Origin: Pseudolabrys sp. Root1462
GTDB lineage: Bacteria; Pseudomonadota; Alphaproteobacteria; Rhizobiales; Xanthobacteraceae
Length of the DNA: 64,000 bases
Direction: 5' to 3'
Assembly (NCBI RefSeq): GCF_001426945.1
Contig: NZ_LMFS01000001.1
Span: 3,203,643 to 3,267,642 of the forward strand
The notes below the pieces were generated by a model. It did not search any database, was not told where the DNA came from, and worked only from the letters and a program-made list of their open reading frames with translations. Positions within the stretch are counted from its first letter, which is position 1; every line of letters starts with the position of its first letter. This document shows, one piece after another, positions 34,303 to 43,710 of the stretch. The position numbers and the translations under genes were made by a program.

Positions 34303-34596
34303 TTACGACAGGGCGGTGAAGCCGAAGATGAGGAAGGAGAGCGCGAAGGCCACGTAGCTCGGCGTCTTCGAGCCCGAACCCAGCGCGGCGATCAGACCGA
34401 TGATCGCGATCAGGAACACCGGGATCGCCATGAACCAGTGACCGAGCACGCCGCCGACCGTCAGACCCAGCAGCAGATTGATGACGTGGATCGAGCCGTC
34501 GAAAGCGTATTTGACGAAGCTTTCGTAGGTCTGCTCGTGCGCCGGGTAGTCGTTGCCGGTCGCGGTGGCGTATTCGACGGTGCCGTGGTCGGCCAT
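34303..34596 (-). CDS. aa3-type cytochrome c oxidase subunit IV
   Basis: A 97-residue protein of the bacterial aa3 subunit IV family. The N-terminal motif YPAHEQTYESFVKY precedes membrane helices (IHVINLLLGLTVGGVLGHWFM, and two more to the end). It is a small non-catalytic subunit of the terminal oxidase. GGAGACC lies upstream of the ATG; the much longer open frame extending to 34782 is not real. Its position upstream of pntAA is typical for Bradyrhizobium-type genomes. Confidence 0.88.
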   Translation of the reverse strand: MADHGTVEYATATGNDYPAHEQTYESFVKYAFDGSIHVINLLLGLTVGGVLGHWFMAIPVFLIAIIGLIAALGSGSKTPSYVAFALSFLIFGFTALS

Positions 34597-34705
34597 GACG
34601 GGAGGTCTCCGAATAACTGGTTCCAGCGCCTTGGGGTTACCGCAATCGGGGCCGCAGGGCAACGGCCGTACCGCCGCCGGGGCTGTGGATGGACCCGTCC
34701 CGGAG

Positions 34706-36064
34706 CTAGTCGCGGGCCAGCCCGGCCGCGTCCAGCGCCGCGCCCTGCCGGGCCGCGACCTCCTCGACGGAAAAATTCTCAATGGCCTCGTTGAACAGGC
34801 GATAAAAATTCAATTCCGCCGCCAGATGGAGAAAGACCGCCCCCAGGCCGACGGCGGCGCGGTCCATGAACACAAACTCGCGCGGCACCTGAACCGGGCC
34901 GAGTTTCTTCAACGCCTGGTGGACGCGGAAGGCTTCCTTGCGGCCATAGTCCGACGGCTTGACGCCGTCGGCAATCGAGCGGACGCGGTCGTCGAGCAGC
35001 GGCCCGTAGATGAAGCGCGCCCAGATATTGAGGGCGTCGATCAGTTCGCGGGTGAGCCCGCGGAAGCCCCAGGTCTCGTAGGCCTTGACCACCCTCGCCT
35101 CGTCGCCGTCGAGCAGGCCGCGATAGAGATCGACCACGCCGGCGACAAAGCGCGGCGGGAAGATGCGGATGCAGCCGTAGTCCAGAAGGTTGATGCCGGC
35201 CGGTGCGCCGTTCTCGGCGAACACCGAATAATTGCCGAGATGCGGGTCGCCATGGATGACGCCGAAACGGCTGAACGGGAACCACCAGGCGGTGAACATC
35301 GCGGTGGCGAGGCGGTTGCGAATCTCGAGGCTGTCGTCCTTGTGCGACAGCATCTTCGTGCCGTCCATCCAGTCCATGGTCAGCAAACGGCCGCTCGACA
35401 ATTCCGGCCGGACGTTCGGGACGCGGATCAGCGGCTCGTCCTTGAGCATGTGCTGGTACAGCGCGACGTGCTTGGCCTCGCGCGCGTAATCGAGCTCCTC
35501 GCGGAGGCGTGCCGCGATTTCGATCGCGATCTCGTCGGTGTCGATCGCCGGATCGAAACGCTTGCGCAGCGCGAACAGCAGTTGAAGCTGCTTGAGGTCC
35601 GCTTCAACCGCGGACTGCATATCGGGATATTGGAGCTTGCAGGCGAGCGCCGTGCCGTCGAGCGCCTGCGCCCGATGCACCTGGCCGAGCGAGGCGGCGG
35701 CCGCCGGCTCATGCTCGAAGGACTTGAACTTCTTTTGCCAGTCCGCTCCCAATTCTGCGGACATGCGGCGCTTGACGAAGGCCCAGCCCATCGGCGGCGC
35801 CTGGCTCTGCAGCTTCATCAATTCGCTGGCGTATTCCGGCGGCACCGCATCGGGGATGGTGGCGAGCAGTTGCGCCACCTTCATGATCGGGCCTTTCAGG
35901 CCGCCGAGCGCGCTCGCCAGCGCCAAGGCGTTGCCGCCGCGCGTATCCTGCGCGCCGACCAAGCGTTGACCGGCCATGCGGGCGGCCACACCGCCTACCT
36001 TGGTACCCACACTGGCATAGCGGCGGGCACGGGCCGAGAAACGGTTTCGTTCGGAATCGGACAT
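34706..36064 (-). CDS. ABC1/UbiB (ADCK-family) atypical kinase
   Basis: A 452-residue UbiB-like protein kinase-like family member. Features: N-terminal helical motif GPIMKVAQLLAT (the KxGQ motif with Ala in place of Gly), the Ala-rich loop AAAASLGQVHRAQ, FGVIHGDPHLGNYSV (catalytic loop) and LLDYGCIR (metal-binding DFG-like). These proteins support ubiquinone synthesis or lipid handling by ATPase activity. Start: ATG at 36064, or 24 bases earlier at 36088. Upstream of the oxidase subunit IV and transhydrogenase genes, consistent with a respiratory setting. Confidence 0.88.
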   Translation of the reverse strand: MSDSERNRFSARARRYASVGTKVGGVAARMAGQRLVGAQDTRGGNALALASALGGLKGPIMKVAQLLATIPDAVPPEYASELMKLQSQAPPMGWAFVKRRMSAELGADWQKKFKSFEHEPAAAASLGQVHRAQALDGTALACKLQYPDMQSAVEADLKQLQLLFALRKRFDPAIDTDEIAIEIAARLREELDYAREAKHVALYQHMLKDEPLIRVPNVRPELSSGRLLTMDWMDGTKMLSHKDDSLEIRNRLATAMFTAWWFPFSRFGVIHGDPHLGNYSVFAENGAPAGINLLDYGCIRIFPPRFVAGVVDLYRGLLDGDEARVVKAYETWGFRGLTRELIDALNIWARFIYGPLLDDRVRSIADGVKPSDYGRKEAFRVHQALKKLGPVQVPREFVFMDRAAVGLGAVFLHLAAELNFYRLFNEAIENFSVEEVAARQGAALDAAGLARD

Positions 36065-36118
36065 GAAATTGGATAACCTTGCGTCCATTCCATATTGGGA
36101 TCGGCGGAGAGCTTATCA

Positions 36119-36619
36119 ATGCGCCAGGGCATCGCAGGGATGGCCGCAGGCCTGCTTATGCTCGGAACTGCGAGCGCGCAGGCCGCCAGTTGGGCCTGGG
36201 GCTGCCAGGGGCAGCTCACCGCCCCCGATCAGAGCGTGATCTTCACGCGCTACCAGATGGTGGTGCTGGACGGCAAACGGCCGCCCATGCCGCCGGACAG
36301 GCTCCTCGGCGACGCGGCGCTGAACCCGCTGATCAATGGCGATAGTGCCGGCTACGATCCGAACAATATCAACGACGGCCTGGTGAACACGATTATCTTC
36401 ACGCGCGATGCCGCGACGAAAGCGACGATCACGTTGACCGAGCTGTCGTCGCGGCGGTTGTCGCATAAGGCCAAGGTGATCTGCGGCCGCGACGAAGTCA
36501 CCGACACCTTCCGCAAGGTCTATCGCTACGAACGCGACAACGAGACGCCGCGCACGCTGACGATGCAATGCATCGAATACACGCTCTCGACACGTGGCGG
36601 GCGCAAAGGCTGCGATTAG
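36119..36619 (+). CDS. Secreted hypothetical protein
   Basis: A 166-residue protein with a signal peptide (hydrophobic 5-18, cleavage near AQAAS). The mature part has WAWGCQGQLTAPDQSVIFTRYQMVVLDG, a D-rich loop and four cysteines in total. No domain recognised; it may be a beta-rich periplasmic protein. ATG at 36119 with GGAGAG eight bases before. Its stop overlaps the stop of the convergent BKACE gene by 4 bases (36616-36619). Confidence 0.75.
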   Translation: MRQGIAGMAAGLLMLGTASAQAASWAWGCQGQLTAPDQSVIFTRYQMVVLDGKRPPMPPDRLLGDAALNPLINGDSAGYDPNNINDGLVNTIIFTRDAATKATITLTELSSRRLSHKAKVICGRDEVTDTFRKVYRYERDNETPRTLTMQCIEYTLSTRGGRKGCD

Positions 36620-37512
36620 CGGCCGAGCGCCTTGTCCGCCGCGGCGCAGGCGGCACGAACATCGGCCGGGCTTGCCGGCTCACCACCCGCGGCACGAACC
36701 AGCTTCACGGCCTCCTCGACAAGACCGCGGTTGGTTTCATCGACGCCGAACGGACGGTCCTCCAGACCAACGCGAACATGGCCGCCTTTGGCAACTGCCG
36801 GCGCAATCAGCGGCCTTAAGTCGAGACCGAGCCCGGCCACCATCCACGGCGCGCCGGGCGCCATCTCGGTGAGCAGCGCGAGATGCGCATCGAGATAGGT
36901 TTCCTTCGGCGGATAGCCGAAGCAGAACTCTTGCGAGAACATGAAGCGATAAATCGGCGTCGGCACAGCCGGCATCGCGCTGGCGGTGGCGGCACCGAGG
37001 CGCAGGCAGCCCGGTTCATAGATGGCGTAGCTCGGCCGCACCCTGTATTGCGCGGCGATGCGCATGCCTTCGCGGAAGTGATCGTCGGGATTCAGATAGG
37101 TGAAGCCCGGTTCACCGCGCGCCACCTGCTCGAAGCGGGTGAACACCGCAGAGCCGGGATCGATTACCGCCCATTCCAGAAGCCCCGCTTTGGCAAGCTG
37201 TTCGACATGGGCGTAGCGCTCCTTGGCGGGCGTGAGATCGCCGGCATAGCCGGAGCCAGCGATCGGCAAGGTCGGATAGACAATGGCATCGACTTTGGCG
37301 CGGATGCCTTCGATCACCGGAGCGTAGAGCTCGTAGGCGTCGCGCTGCCGGCCGGTCGACGGATCGTAGGCGTGGAAGTGGATGATCGCGGCACCCGCTT
37401 CCGCCACTGCGATGCCGTCGGCAATGATCTCATCGATGGCGACTGGAATCGCCGGCTGACGCTCACGCGTCCAGGCGCCGTTGATCGCTGCTTCGATAAA
37501 GACCTTGGGCAT
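36616..37512 (-). CDS. BKACE-family enzyme (3-keto-5-aminohexanoate cleavage type, DUF849)
   Basis: A 298-residue TIM-barrel enzyme of the beta-keto acid cleavage family, which transfers acetyl-CoA to split beta-keto acids into acetoacetate and an acyl-CoA. Zinc ligands H45 and H47 lie in AAIIHFHAYD; a conserved C-terminal stretch is GGHVRVGLEDRPFGVDETN. The substrate is unknown: the usual lysine-fermentation (kce) partners are absent nearby. Overlaps the convergent hypothetical gene by 4 bases. Confidence 0.9.
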   Translation of the reverse strand: MPKVFIEAAINGAWTRERQPAIPVAIDEIIADGIAVAEAGAAIIHFHAYDPSTGRQRDAYELYAPVIEGIRAKVDAIVYPTLPIAGSGYAGDLTPAKERYAHVEQLAKAGLLEWAVIDPGSAVFTRFEQVARGEPGFTYLNPDDHFREGMRIAAQYRVRPSYAIYEPGCLRLGAATASAMPAVPTPIYRFMFSQEFCFGYPPKETYLDAHLALLTEMAPGAPWMVAGLGLDLRPLIAPAVAKGGHVRVGLEDRPFGVDETNRGLVEEAVKLVRAAGGEPASPADVRAACAAADKALGR

Positions 37513-37521
37513 GCGCCCGCC

Positions 37522-39414
37522 CTACCCCAGCCCCTCCAACTCCTCGATCAGGCTGGCGATGACCGAGAGGCCGCCGTCCCAGAACTTCGGATCGGTGGCA
37601 TCGAGGCCGAAGGGCGCCAGCAGTTCAGAGTGGTGTTTCGTGCCGCCAGCCGACAGCATGGCGAGATAGCGCTCGGCAAAACCGCTCTCCGACTTTTCGT
37701 AGACCGCGTAGAGAGAGTTCACCAGGCAATCGCCGAAGGCATAGGCGTAGACGTAGAACGGCGAATGGATGAAGTGCGGGATGTAGACCCAGAAGGTCTC
37801 GTAACCCGGCTTCAGGTCGATCGCCGGGCCGAGGCTTTCCGCCTGCACGGACATCCACAACTCGCACAACTTGTCGGCAGTGAGTTCGCCGTTGCGTCGT
37901 TCGGTGTGGACCTTGCGTTCGAAGGTGTAGAACGCGATCTGCCGCACCACGGTGTTGATCATGTCCTCGACCTTGGCGGCGAGCATGGCCTTGCGCTGCT
38001 TCTTGTCGGCGGTGTTGGCGAGCAGCTTCTTGAAGGTCAGCATTTCGCCGAACACGCTCGCGGTCTCAGCCAGCGTCAGCGGGGTCGGCGCCATCAGCGC
38101 GCCGTTCGGCGCGGCGAGCACCTGGTGCACGCCGTGGCCGAGTTCATGCGCCAGGGTCATGACGTCGCGCGGCTTGCCCTGGTAGTTGAGCAGCACATAA
38201 GGATGCGCCGACGGCACTGTCGGATGCGAGAAGGCGCCGGGCTGCTTGCCCGGGCGCACGCCGGCGTCGATCCAGTTCTTTTCGAAGAAGCGGTCGGCGA
38301 CCTCGGCCATCTTCGGCGAGAAGGCGCCGTAAGCCGTCAGCACCGTCGCGCGCGCGTCGCTCCATGGAATGCTGCGCTGCTCGACCTTGGGCAGCGGCGC
38401 ATTGCGATCCCAGTGCGCCAGCTTCTTCTTGCCGAACCACTTCGCTTTCAACGCGTAATAGCGGTGCGACAGCTTCGGATAGGCAGCGCGCACCGCCGAG
38501 ACCAATGCCTCGACCACTTCCGGCTCGACGCGGTTCGACAGATGTCGCGCATCGGCGACATCCTTGAACCCGCGCCAGCGGTCCGAGATCTCCTTGTCCT
38601 TGGCCAGAGTATTGGTGATCAGGGTGAACGGCCGCAGATTGGCCTTGAAGGTCGTCGCCAGCGCCTCGGCCGCGTCCTTGCGCTTGGCGCCGTCCGAGTC
38701 CTGCATGAAATTCAGCGCCGGCTCGATGGAAAGTTCCTTGCCGCGGATACGGAAGCGCAGCGCCGCGATGGTGTCATCGAACAGACGATTCCAGGCCGAA
38801 TACGCGGTCAGCGACTTCTCATGAAAAAGCTGCTCGATGCGGTCCTCGAGCTGATACGGCTTTTCCTTGCGCACATCCTCGATCCACGGCCGATAGTGCC
38901 CGAGCGGTCCCGACGACATCGCGGAATCGATGACCTTGTCATCGACGCGGTTGAGTTCGAGATCGAAAAACAACAGGTGCGAATAGGCGGTGGTAATGCG
39001 CTCGTTCATGTCGCCGTAAAACTTGGCGATGGCGGCGTCGGTCGAATTGCCGGCATGCAGCAGCCCGGCATAGGAGCCGATACGGCCCAGCACGTCGCCG
39101 ATCTTCTCGTAGCGCTTCACCGCTTCGCAGAGTTGTTCGCTGGCGCCGGGCTGCGCCGCGATGGCGCCGAGCTTGCCTTTGTAGAGCTCCTCGAAGGCCA
39201 CACACTCGCTGTCGACCCAGGCCAGATCCTGCTTCAGCGCCGAGCTTTCGATGCCCGGATAAAGATCGTTCAAATTCCAGTCCGGCAGGTCACCCAGTTT
39301 CGGCAGAGTGGCTGAGCGCGCCTTGGCGGTGGCTTTCGGCTTGGCTGCCGGTTTGCGTGCCGGCTTTGCGGACTTGCGGGCGACGGATTTCTTCTTGAGC
39401 GCGGTTCTGGCCAT
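37522..39414 (-). CDS. M3-family oligoendopeptidase (PepF-like) with a basic N-terminal tail
   Basis: A 630-residue zinc metallopeptidase. The catalytic HExxH is in MTLAHELGHGVHQVLAA near residues 418-425, with the downstream glutamate expected in ETASVFGEML. Family start: LPDWNLNDLYPG near residue 42. The preceding ~40 residues are Lys/Ala/Arg/Pro-rich with AKPxxK repeats, like a histone H1 tail, unusual for this enzyme. It degrades short cytoplasmic peptides. The ATG at 39414 has no clear Shine-Dalgarno sequence; a longer frame starts at 39474. Confidence 0.9.
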   Translation of the reverse strand: MARTALKKKSVARKSAKPARKPAAKPKATAKARSATLPKLGDLPDWNLNDLYPGIESSALKQDLAWVDSECVAFEELYKGKLGAIAAQPGASEQLCEAVKRYEKIGDVLGRIGSYAGLLHAGNSTDAAIAKFYGDMNERITTAYSHLLFFDLELNRVDDKVIDSAMSSGPLGHYRPWIEDVRKEKPYQLEDRIEQLFHEKSLTAYSAWNRLFDDTIAALRFRIRGKELSIEPALNFMQDSDGAKRKDAAEALATTFKANLRPFTLITNTLAKDKEISDRWRGFKDVADARHLSNRVEPEVVEALVSAVRAAYPKLSHRYYALKAKWFGKKKLAHWDRNAPLPKVEQRSIPWSDARATVLTAYGAFSPKMAEVADRFFEKNWIDAGVRPGKQPGAFSHPTVPSAHPYVLLNYQGKPRDVMTLAHELGHGVHQVLAAPNGALMAPTPLTLAETASVFGEMLTFKKLLANTADKKQRKAMLAAKVEDMINTVVRQIAFYTFERKVHTERRNGELTADKLCELWMSVQAESLGPAIDLKPGYETFWVYIPHFIHSPFYVYAYAFGDCLVNSLYAVYEKSESGFAERYLAMLSAGGTKHHSELLAPFGLDATDPKFWDGGLSVIASLIEELEGLG

Positions 39415-39571
39415 TTTGGAGATACGTTTCGTTAGGGAAAAGAAATCGGGTGGAATCGGGCGTCCGGCCCGCATTATCTAGGCTTTCCCGCATGGCGGCG
39501 CGATGGCAATTCGGACAATTTTTCCGTCTTTTTCACCTTATCGGGAGCCCGCCTCAGGCGCCGCAACCCGT

Positions 39572-39586
39572 TTAAGAGCCCCTTAA
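39572..39586. promoter_or_regulatory. Exact CtrA box TTAA-N7-TTAA upstream of the sigma-54 activator
   Basis: TTAA at 39572-39575 and 39583-39586 with seven bases between (GAGCCCC), 79 bases before the response regulator start at 39665. It overlaps a short palindrome CCCCTTAAGGGC. Function inferred from motif only. Confidence 0.55.
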
Positions 39587-39664
39587 GGGCGCCTCCCGAT
39601 ACTGCGCCAAATCGGCACAGCCAGAAAATGCGATTGAGCGCCGGCGGCCGTTTGGGGAAGTGTC

Positions 39665-41218
39665 ATGTCGCAAGTTGTGTTGATCGTCGATGACGATCCG
39701 GTTCAGCGTCGTCTGCTCGAAGCGATGGTCGAGCGATACGGCTACCGTGCGCTCACCGCCGATGGCGGCGACGCCGCGCTTGGCCTGCTGCTCGGCGACA
39801 CCCCCGCGTCCATCGACTGCGTCATTCTCGATCTCGTCATGCCGGATCTCGACGGCCTCGGCGTCATGTCGCGGCTGCGCCAAGCCGGCATCGATATTCC
39901 CGTCATCGTACAGACCGCGCATGGCGGCATCGATAACGTCGTCTCCGCGATGCGCGCCGGCGCGATCGACTTCGTCGTCAAGCCGGCCAGCCCGGAGCGT
40001 CTCGAAGTATCGCTACGCAATGCGCTGACCACGAAGGCGCTGGCCGGCGAACTGTCGCGCGTGAAGCGCAGCCGCGACGGCACCCTCACTTTGGCCGATG
40101 TCATCACCCGATCGCCGGCGATGGCGCCGGTGATCAAGTCGGCGGAGAAAACCGCCGCCTCCGACATCCCGGTTCTGCTCGAAGGCGAGAGCGGCGTCGG
40201 CAAGGAATTGATGGCGCGCGCCATCCACGGCTCGAGCGCGCGACGCGCCAGGCCCTTCATCGCCGTGAACTGCGGCGCGCTGCCGGAGAACCTCGTCGAA
40301 TCCATTCTGTTCGGACACGAGAAAGGCGCCTTCACCGGCGCCACCGAAAAGCACACCGGCAAGTTCGTCGAGGCCGATGGCGGCACATTGTTCCTCGACG
40401 AAGTCGGCGAACTGCCGCCGGCGGCGCAGGTCAAGCTGCTCCGCGCCCTGCAGGAGAGCGAGGTCGAACCGGTCGGCTCACGCAAGAGCGTCAAGGTCGA
40501 TGTCCGCATCATCTCGGCGACCAATCGCGATCTGATTGCCGAAGTGAAGGCCGGCCGCTTCCGCGAAGACCTGTTCTATCGCCTGCACGTCTTCCCGATC
40601 ATGATTCCGCCGCTGCGCCAGCGTCCCGAAGACATCGCCGAACTGACGCGCCACTTCGTTGCCCGCATTGCCGCCGAACAGGGCAAGCGCATTCGCGGCC
40701 TGGACGCCGGCACGCTTGCCAAGCTGGCCGGCTTTCGCTGGCCGGGCAACGTGCGCCAGTTGGAGAACGCGGTGTACCGTGCTGTCGTGCTTGCCGAGGG
40801 CGACACCATCGGCATCGATGAATTCCCACAGGTCATAGCCGCCGCTTCGCCCCATGCCGGGATCCCGACGATCGAACTGGGCAGCGCGCCGCATACCGCG
40901 CCCGACCTGGTGAACGACGTGCACGCCGCCGGCGAACGCATCAGCCTTCAGGAGCGCATGCATCGGGTCAATCCGATCGCGATGACGCAGACGCAGTCGA
41001 TGCTGACATTAACCGACGATCACAACGACGTGAGACCGCTCGATGACATTGAGCGAGAGGTCATCCGCTTTGCCATTGCGCATTACCGCGGACAGATGTC
41101 GGAAGTGGCGCGGCGTCTCAAAATCGGACGTTCGACCCTCTATCGAAAGCTCGAAAGCCTGCAATTGCATGGTGAATCGGCCGACGCGCCGGTTAACGAG
41201 ACGGCCGACGCTGGTTAA
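39665..41218 (+). CDS. NtrC-family sigma-54-dependent response regulator
   Basis: A 517-residue activator. Receiver domain 1-120 with acidic pair D10/D11, phospho-site D56 and K106. AAA+ domain 145-390: Walker A GESGVGKE at 174-181, the sigma-54 contact loop GAFTGA at 221-226, Walker B GGTLFLDEVGEL at 239-250. C-terminal Fis-type helix-turn-helix: MSEVARRLKIGRSTLYRKLESL. It should activate RpoN promoters when phosphorylated; no histidine kinase gene is adjacent, so it is an orphan. Two murein genes follow on the same strand, possible targets. An exact CtrA box lies upstream. Confidence 0.93.
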   Translation: MSQVVLIVDDDPVQRRLLEAMVERYGYRALTADGGDAALGLLLGDTPASIDCVILDLVMPDLDGLGVMSRLRQAGIDIPVIVQTAHGGIDNVVSAMRAGAIDFVVKPASPERLEVSLRNALTTKALAGELSRVKRSRDGTLTLADVITRSPAMAPVIKSAEKTAASDIPVLLEGESGVGKELMARAIHGSSARRARPFIAVNCGALPENLVESILFGHEKGAFTGATEKHTGKFVEADGGTLFLDEVGELPPAAQVKLLRALQESEVEPVGSRKSVKVDVRIISATNRDLIAEVKAGRFREDLFYRLHVFPIMIPPLRQRPEDIAELTRHFVARIAAEQGKRIRGLDAGTLAKLAGFRWPGNVRQLENAVYRAVVLAEGDTIGIDEFPQVIAAASPHAGIPTIELGSAPHTAPDLVNDVHAAGERISLQERMHRVNPIAMTQTQSMLTLTDDHNDVRPLDDIEREVIRFAIAHYRGQMSEVARRLKIGRSTLYRKLESLQLHGESADAPVNETADAG

Positions 41219-41397
41219 TATTTAAAATTTTAGCGATCGGGCGCCGCAGTTCACCGTGATGGGAAGTAAGCGGTACCCGACCACGTTTTTCATTCGTCTC
41301 GCCTGCGTTTCGGCAGCATAATGCCGGCCAATGTCCGTTAACAGACTGCATCGCATTCGATGCATCTTGGCGATGAGCGCGCGAGTGGAGTGCAAGC

Positions 41398-43497
41398 GTG
41401 ATGCGTAAAGTCAGGTTCGACCATTTACTGGCCGGCACGATGCTGGCCGTTGTGACGGCAGCGCCGTCTTTCGCGGCGCCCGATGGCATTCGTCAGGTCG
41501 CGCCATTGCCGCCGTCGTTGAACGGCGCACGCATCATTCAGCGCCGGCCTGAGCCGATGCCGGAGCCGCCCCCGGCGCCTGTGCGCAACACCGCCGAGCA
41601 GCAGGTGCCGCTGCCGCCGCAAGCGGCACGACAAGAAGTTGTGCGCCAGGAGTCGCCGCGCCCGCCGGAGCCGGTGCGCGTCCAACCCGCCCATGTCGAG
41701 CCGGTGCGCGCCGAAGCCGTGCGTGTCGAAATTCCGCGCGACGAGCCCGTTGCCCAGGCCTCGGCCAACGAAGATCGCAGTTTCGTCGTCAGCTCCCTCG
41801 ACCGGCCACTTGGCGCATCCGACTCGCAGATCGCGGAGCGGTTGCGCGGCGCCCTCGCCGGCAAGGCCGACAAGGGTGATGCCGAGCGCAAGGCGATCGG
41901 CTCTTTCTATGCCTCGCGCAATTACGCGCCGCTGTGGATTCATGACGGCCGCCTCACCGCCGGCGCCAAGTCCGCCATCGTCCGCCTGAAGAATGCCCAG
42001 GCCGACGCGCTCGAACCGGCGGACTACCCGCTGCCGAATTTCGACAACGTCGCCGGCGCCGACCAACTCGCCGCCGCCGATCTCAAGCTGACGCTGTCGG
42101 CGCTGACCTTCGCCCGCCATCTCGCCGTCGGCCGCATCGCGCCGACACGCGTGTCGGCGGAAGTCGACTATGGCCAGCACGGTCCCGACAACGGCGACAT
42201 CCTCAAGAAGCTCGCCGACGCGCGCGACGCCAACGCCGCCTTCGACAGCTTCGAACCGCCGCAGCCCGCCTTCAAGGCGCTCAAGCGCAAGCTCGCCGAA
42301 TTGCGTAGCGGCGGCGCGCACGCCGACGCCGATGAACGCATCGCCAACGGTCCGGCGATCAAACCCGGCGACAAGGACGCGCGCGTGCCGCAACTGCGCC
42401 AGCATCTCAACGTCCGCCTTACGGCGCAAGGCCCGCGTACCATGCAGGTGCGCGACCACAGGACCGGCCGCATCAAGGTGGTCAAGGTGCCGGCGGAAGA
42501 TCCGAAGGCGCTGGAGCTCGTTTACGACAAGGCGCTGTTCAACGCCGTCAAGAACGTGCAGGCCCGCGCTGACATCAAGCCGACCGGCGTCATCGACAAC
42601 AGGACGATTGCCGCCATCAACGGGCCGACGCCGCGGCAGCAGATCGATACCGTCATGGCCAACATGGAGCGCTGGCGCTGGCTGCCGCGCGACCTCGGTC
42701 GCAATTACGTGATGGTCAACATTCCCGATTACACGCTCAAGGTCGTGCGCGACGGTTCCGTCGTGTGGCGCACCAAGATCGTCGCCGGCAAGCCGCAGAC
42801 GCCGACGCCGCTGCTCACCGCGGCGATGGACAACGTCGTCGTCAATCCGTCGTGGTACGTGCCGCAGTCGATCATTCAGAACGAACTGCTGCCGCAATAC
42901 GCCAGCGACCCGAACATCTTCGACCGCATGGGTCTCGAAGTGAAGCGCGGCCCGGACGGCCACATCAACGTGGTGCAGCCGCCGGGCATGGCGAACGCGC
43001 TCGGCCGCATCAAGTTCAACTTCCCGAACAAGTATCAGGTCTATCTGCACGACACGCCGGAGAAGCGGCTGTTCGCCGCCGACCGCCGCGCCTTCAGCCA
43101 TGGCTGCATGCGCGTCGAGAATCCGACCAAGTTCGGCGAGGTGATGCTGGCGATGGCGATCCCCGGGCAGACGCCGACGCAGCCGCAACTCGAGAAGCTG
43201 GTGGGTCACGACGAGAAGATCTTCAAGATGGTCAACCGGCCGATGGTGCATCTGACCTACCAGACCGCGTTCGTCGATGACGACGGCAAGCTCGAAGTGC
43301 GCGACGACATCTACGGCTTCGACAAGCGCATCCACGCCATCATGACCAGCGACGAACGCCGCGTCGCCGACGTCGCGCCGCCGCAGGACAAGACGCGCGA
43401 TGCGGCGACCATGAAGAGCAACCAGGAAATCCTCAGCCGCGTCGAGCGGCGCGAGGCGGGCAATCCATTCCAGTTCTTCGAGAAGATTTTCCGGTAA
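41398..43497 (+). CDS. L,D-transpeptidase (YcbB/ErfK-YkuD type)
   Basis: A 699-residue exported murein enzyme. Signal peptide 1-27 (MLAVVTAAPSFAA), then a Pro/Val/Arg-rich repeat linker (about 30-125, PVRVQPAHVEPVRAEAVRVE-like). A scaffold region with a peptidoglycan-binding-like segment follows (about 140-420). The YkuD domain carries HDTPEKRLF and the catalytic cysteine C570 in FSHGCMRVENP. It forms 3-3 cross-links or anchors proteins to murein. Start: GTG 41398 or ATG 41401, both after GGAG. A terminator follows at 43522. Confidence 0.92.
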   Translation: MMRKVRFDHLLAGTMLAVVTAAPSFAAPDGIRQVAPLPPSLNGARIIQRRPEPMPEPPPAPVRNTAEQQVPLPPQAARQEVVRQESPRPPEPVRVQPAHVEPVRAEAVRVEIPRDEPVAQASANEDRSFVVSSLDRPLGASDSQIAERLRGALAGKADKGDAERKAIGSFYASRNYAPLWIHDGRLTAGAKSAIVRLKNAQADALEPADYPLPNFDNVAGADQLAAADLKLTLSALTFARHLAVGRIAPTRVSAEVDYGQHGPDNGDILKKLADARDANAAFDSFEPPQPAFKALKRKLAELRSGGAHADADERIANGPAIKPGDKDARVPQLRQHLNVRLTAQGPRTMQVRDHRTGRIKVVKVPAEDPKALELVYDKALFNAVKNVQARADIKPTGVIDNRTIAAINGPTPRQQIDTVMANMERWRWLPRDLGRNYVMVNIPDYTLKVVRDGSVVWRTKIVAGKPQTPTPLLTAAMDNVVVNPSWYVPQSIIQNELLPQYASDPNIFDRMGLEVKRGPDGHINVVQPPGMANALGRIKFNFPNKYQVYLHDTPEKRLFAADRRAFSHGCMRVENPTKFGEVMLAMAIPGQTPTQPQLEKLVGHDEKIFKMVNRPMVHLTYQTAFVDDDGKLEVRDDIYGFDKRIHAIMTSDERRVADVAPPQDKTRDAATMKSNQEILSRVERREAGNPFQFFEKIFR

Positions 43498-43521
43498 TTC
43501 CTTCCGCAGGAAAAATGCCGC

Positions 43522-43552
43522 ATGGCCGGAGCGACGCTCCGGCCATTTTTCG
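43522..43552 (+). terminator. Intrinsic terminator after the L,D-transpeptidase
   Basis: ATGGCCGGAGC-GAC-GCTCCGGCCAT, a perfect 11-bp stem, then TTTTTCG. Confidence 0.9.
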
Positions 43553-43710
43553 TCATGCGCGAAAAGTTCCTTCCGGCGCGAACCTTTTTTCGCCAAGTTT
43601 CCTGTGTATCCAAATTGCCGCAGGGGGAACTTTGCCCGCCGCAAGGGACAGTTAACGAAATCCCGCCAACACTGAAGCCGTCATCGCAGCGGCTGTAACC
43701 GGGCGTGCCG

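Noticed and set aside
34597-34782. N-terminal extension of cytochrome oxidase subunit IV
   Set aside because: The extra 62 residues are Arg/Pro-rich with no family similarity and overlap the end of the UbiB-like gene; the ATG at 34596 has its own SD.
36883-39315. 810-codon open frame on the plus strand
   Set aside because: Antisense shadow of the BKACE and M3 peptidase genes; low-complexity Arg/His/Gly composition and no ribosome site.
41425-43644. 739-codon open frame on the minus strand
   Set aside because: Antisense to the L,D-transpeptidase, whose catalytic motif and signal peptide are clear; the shadow has no domain.
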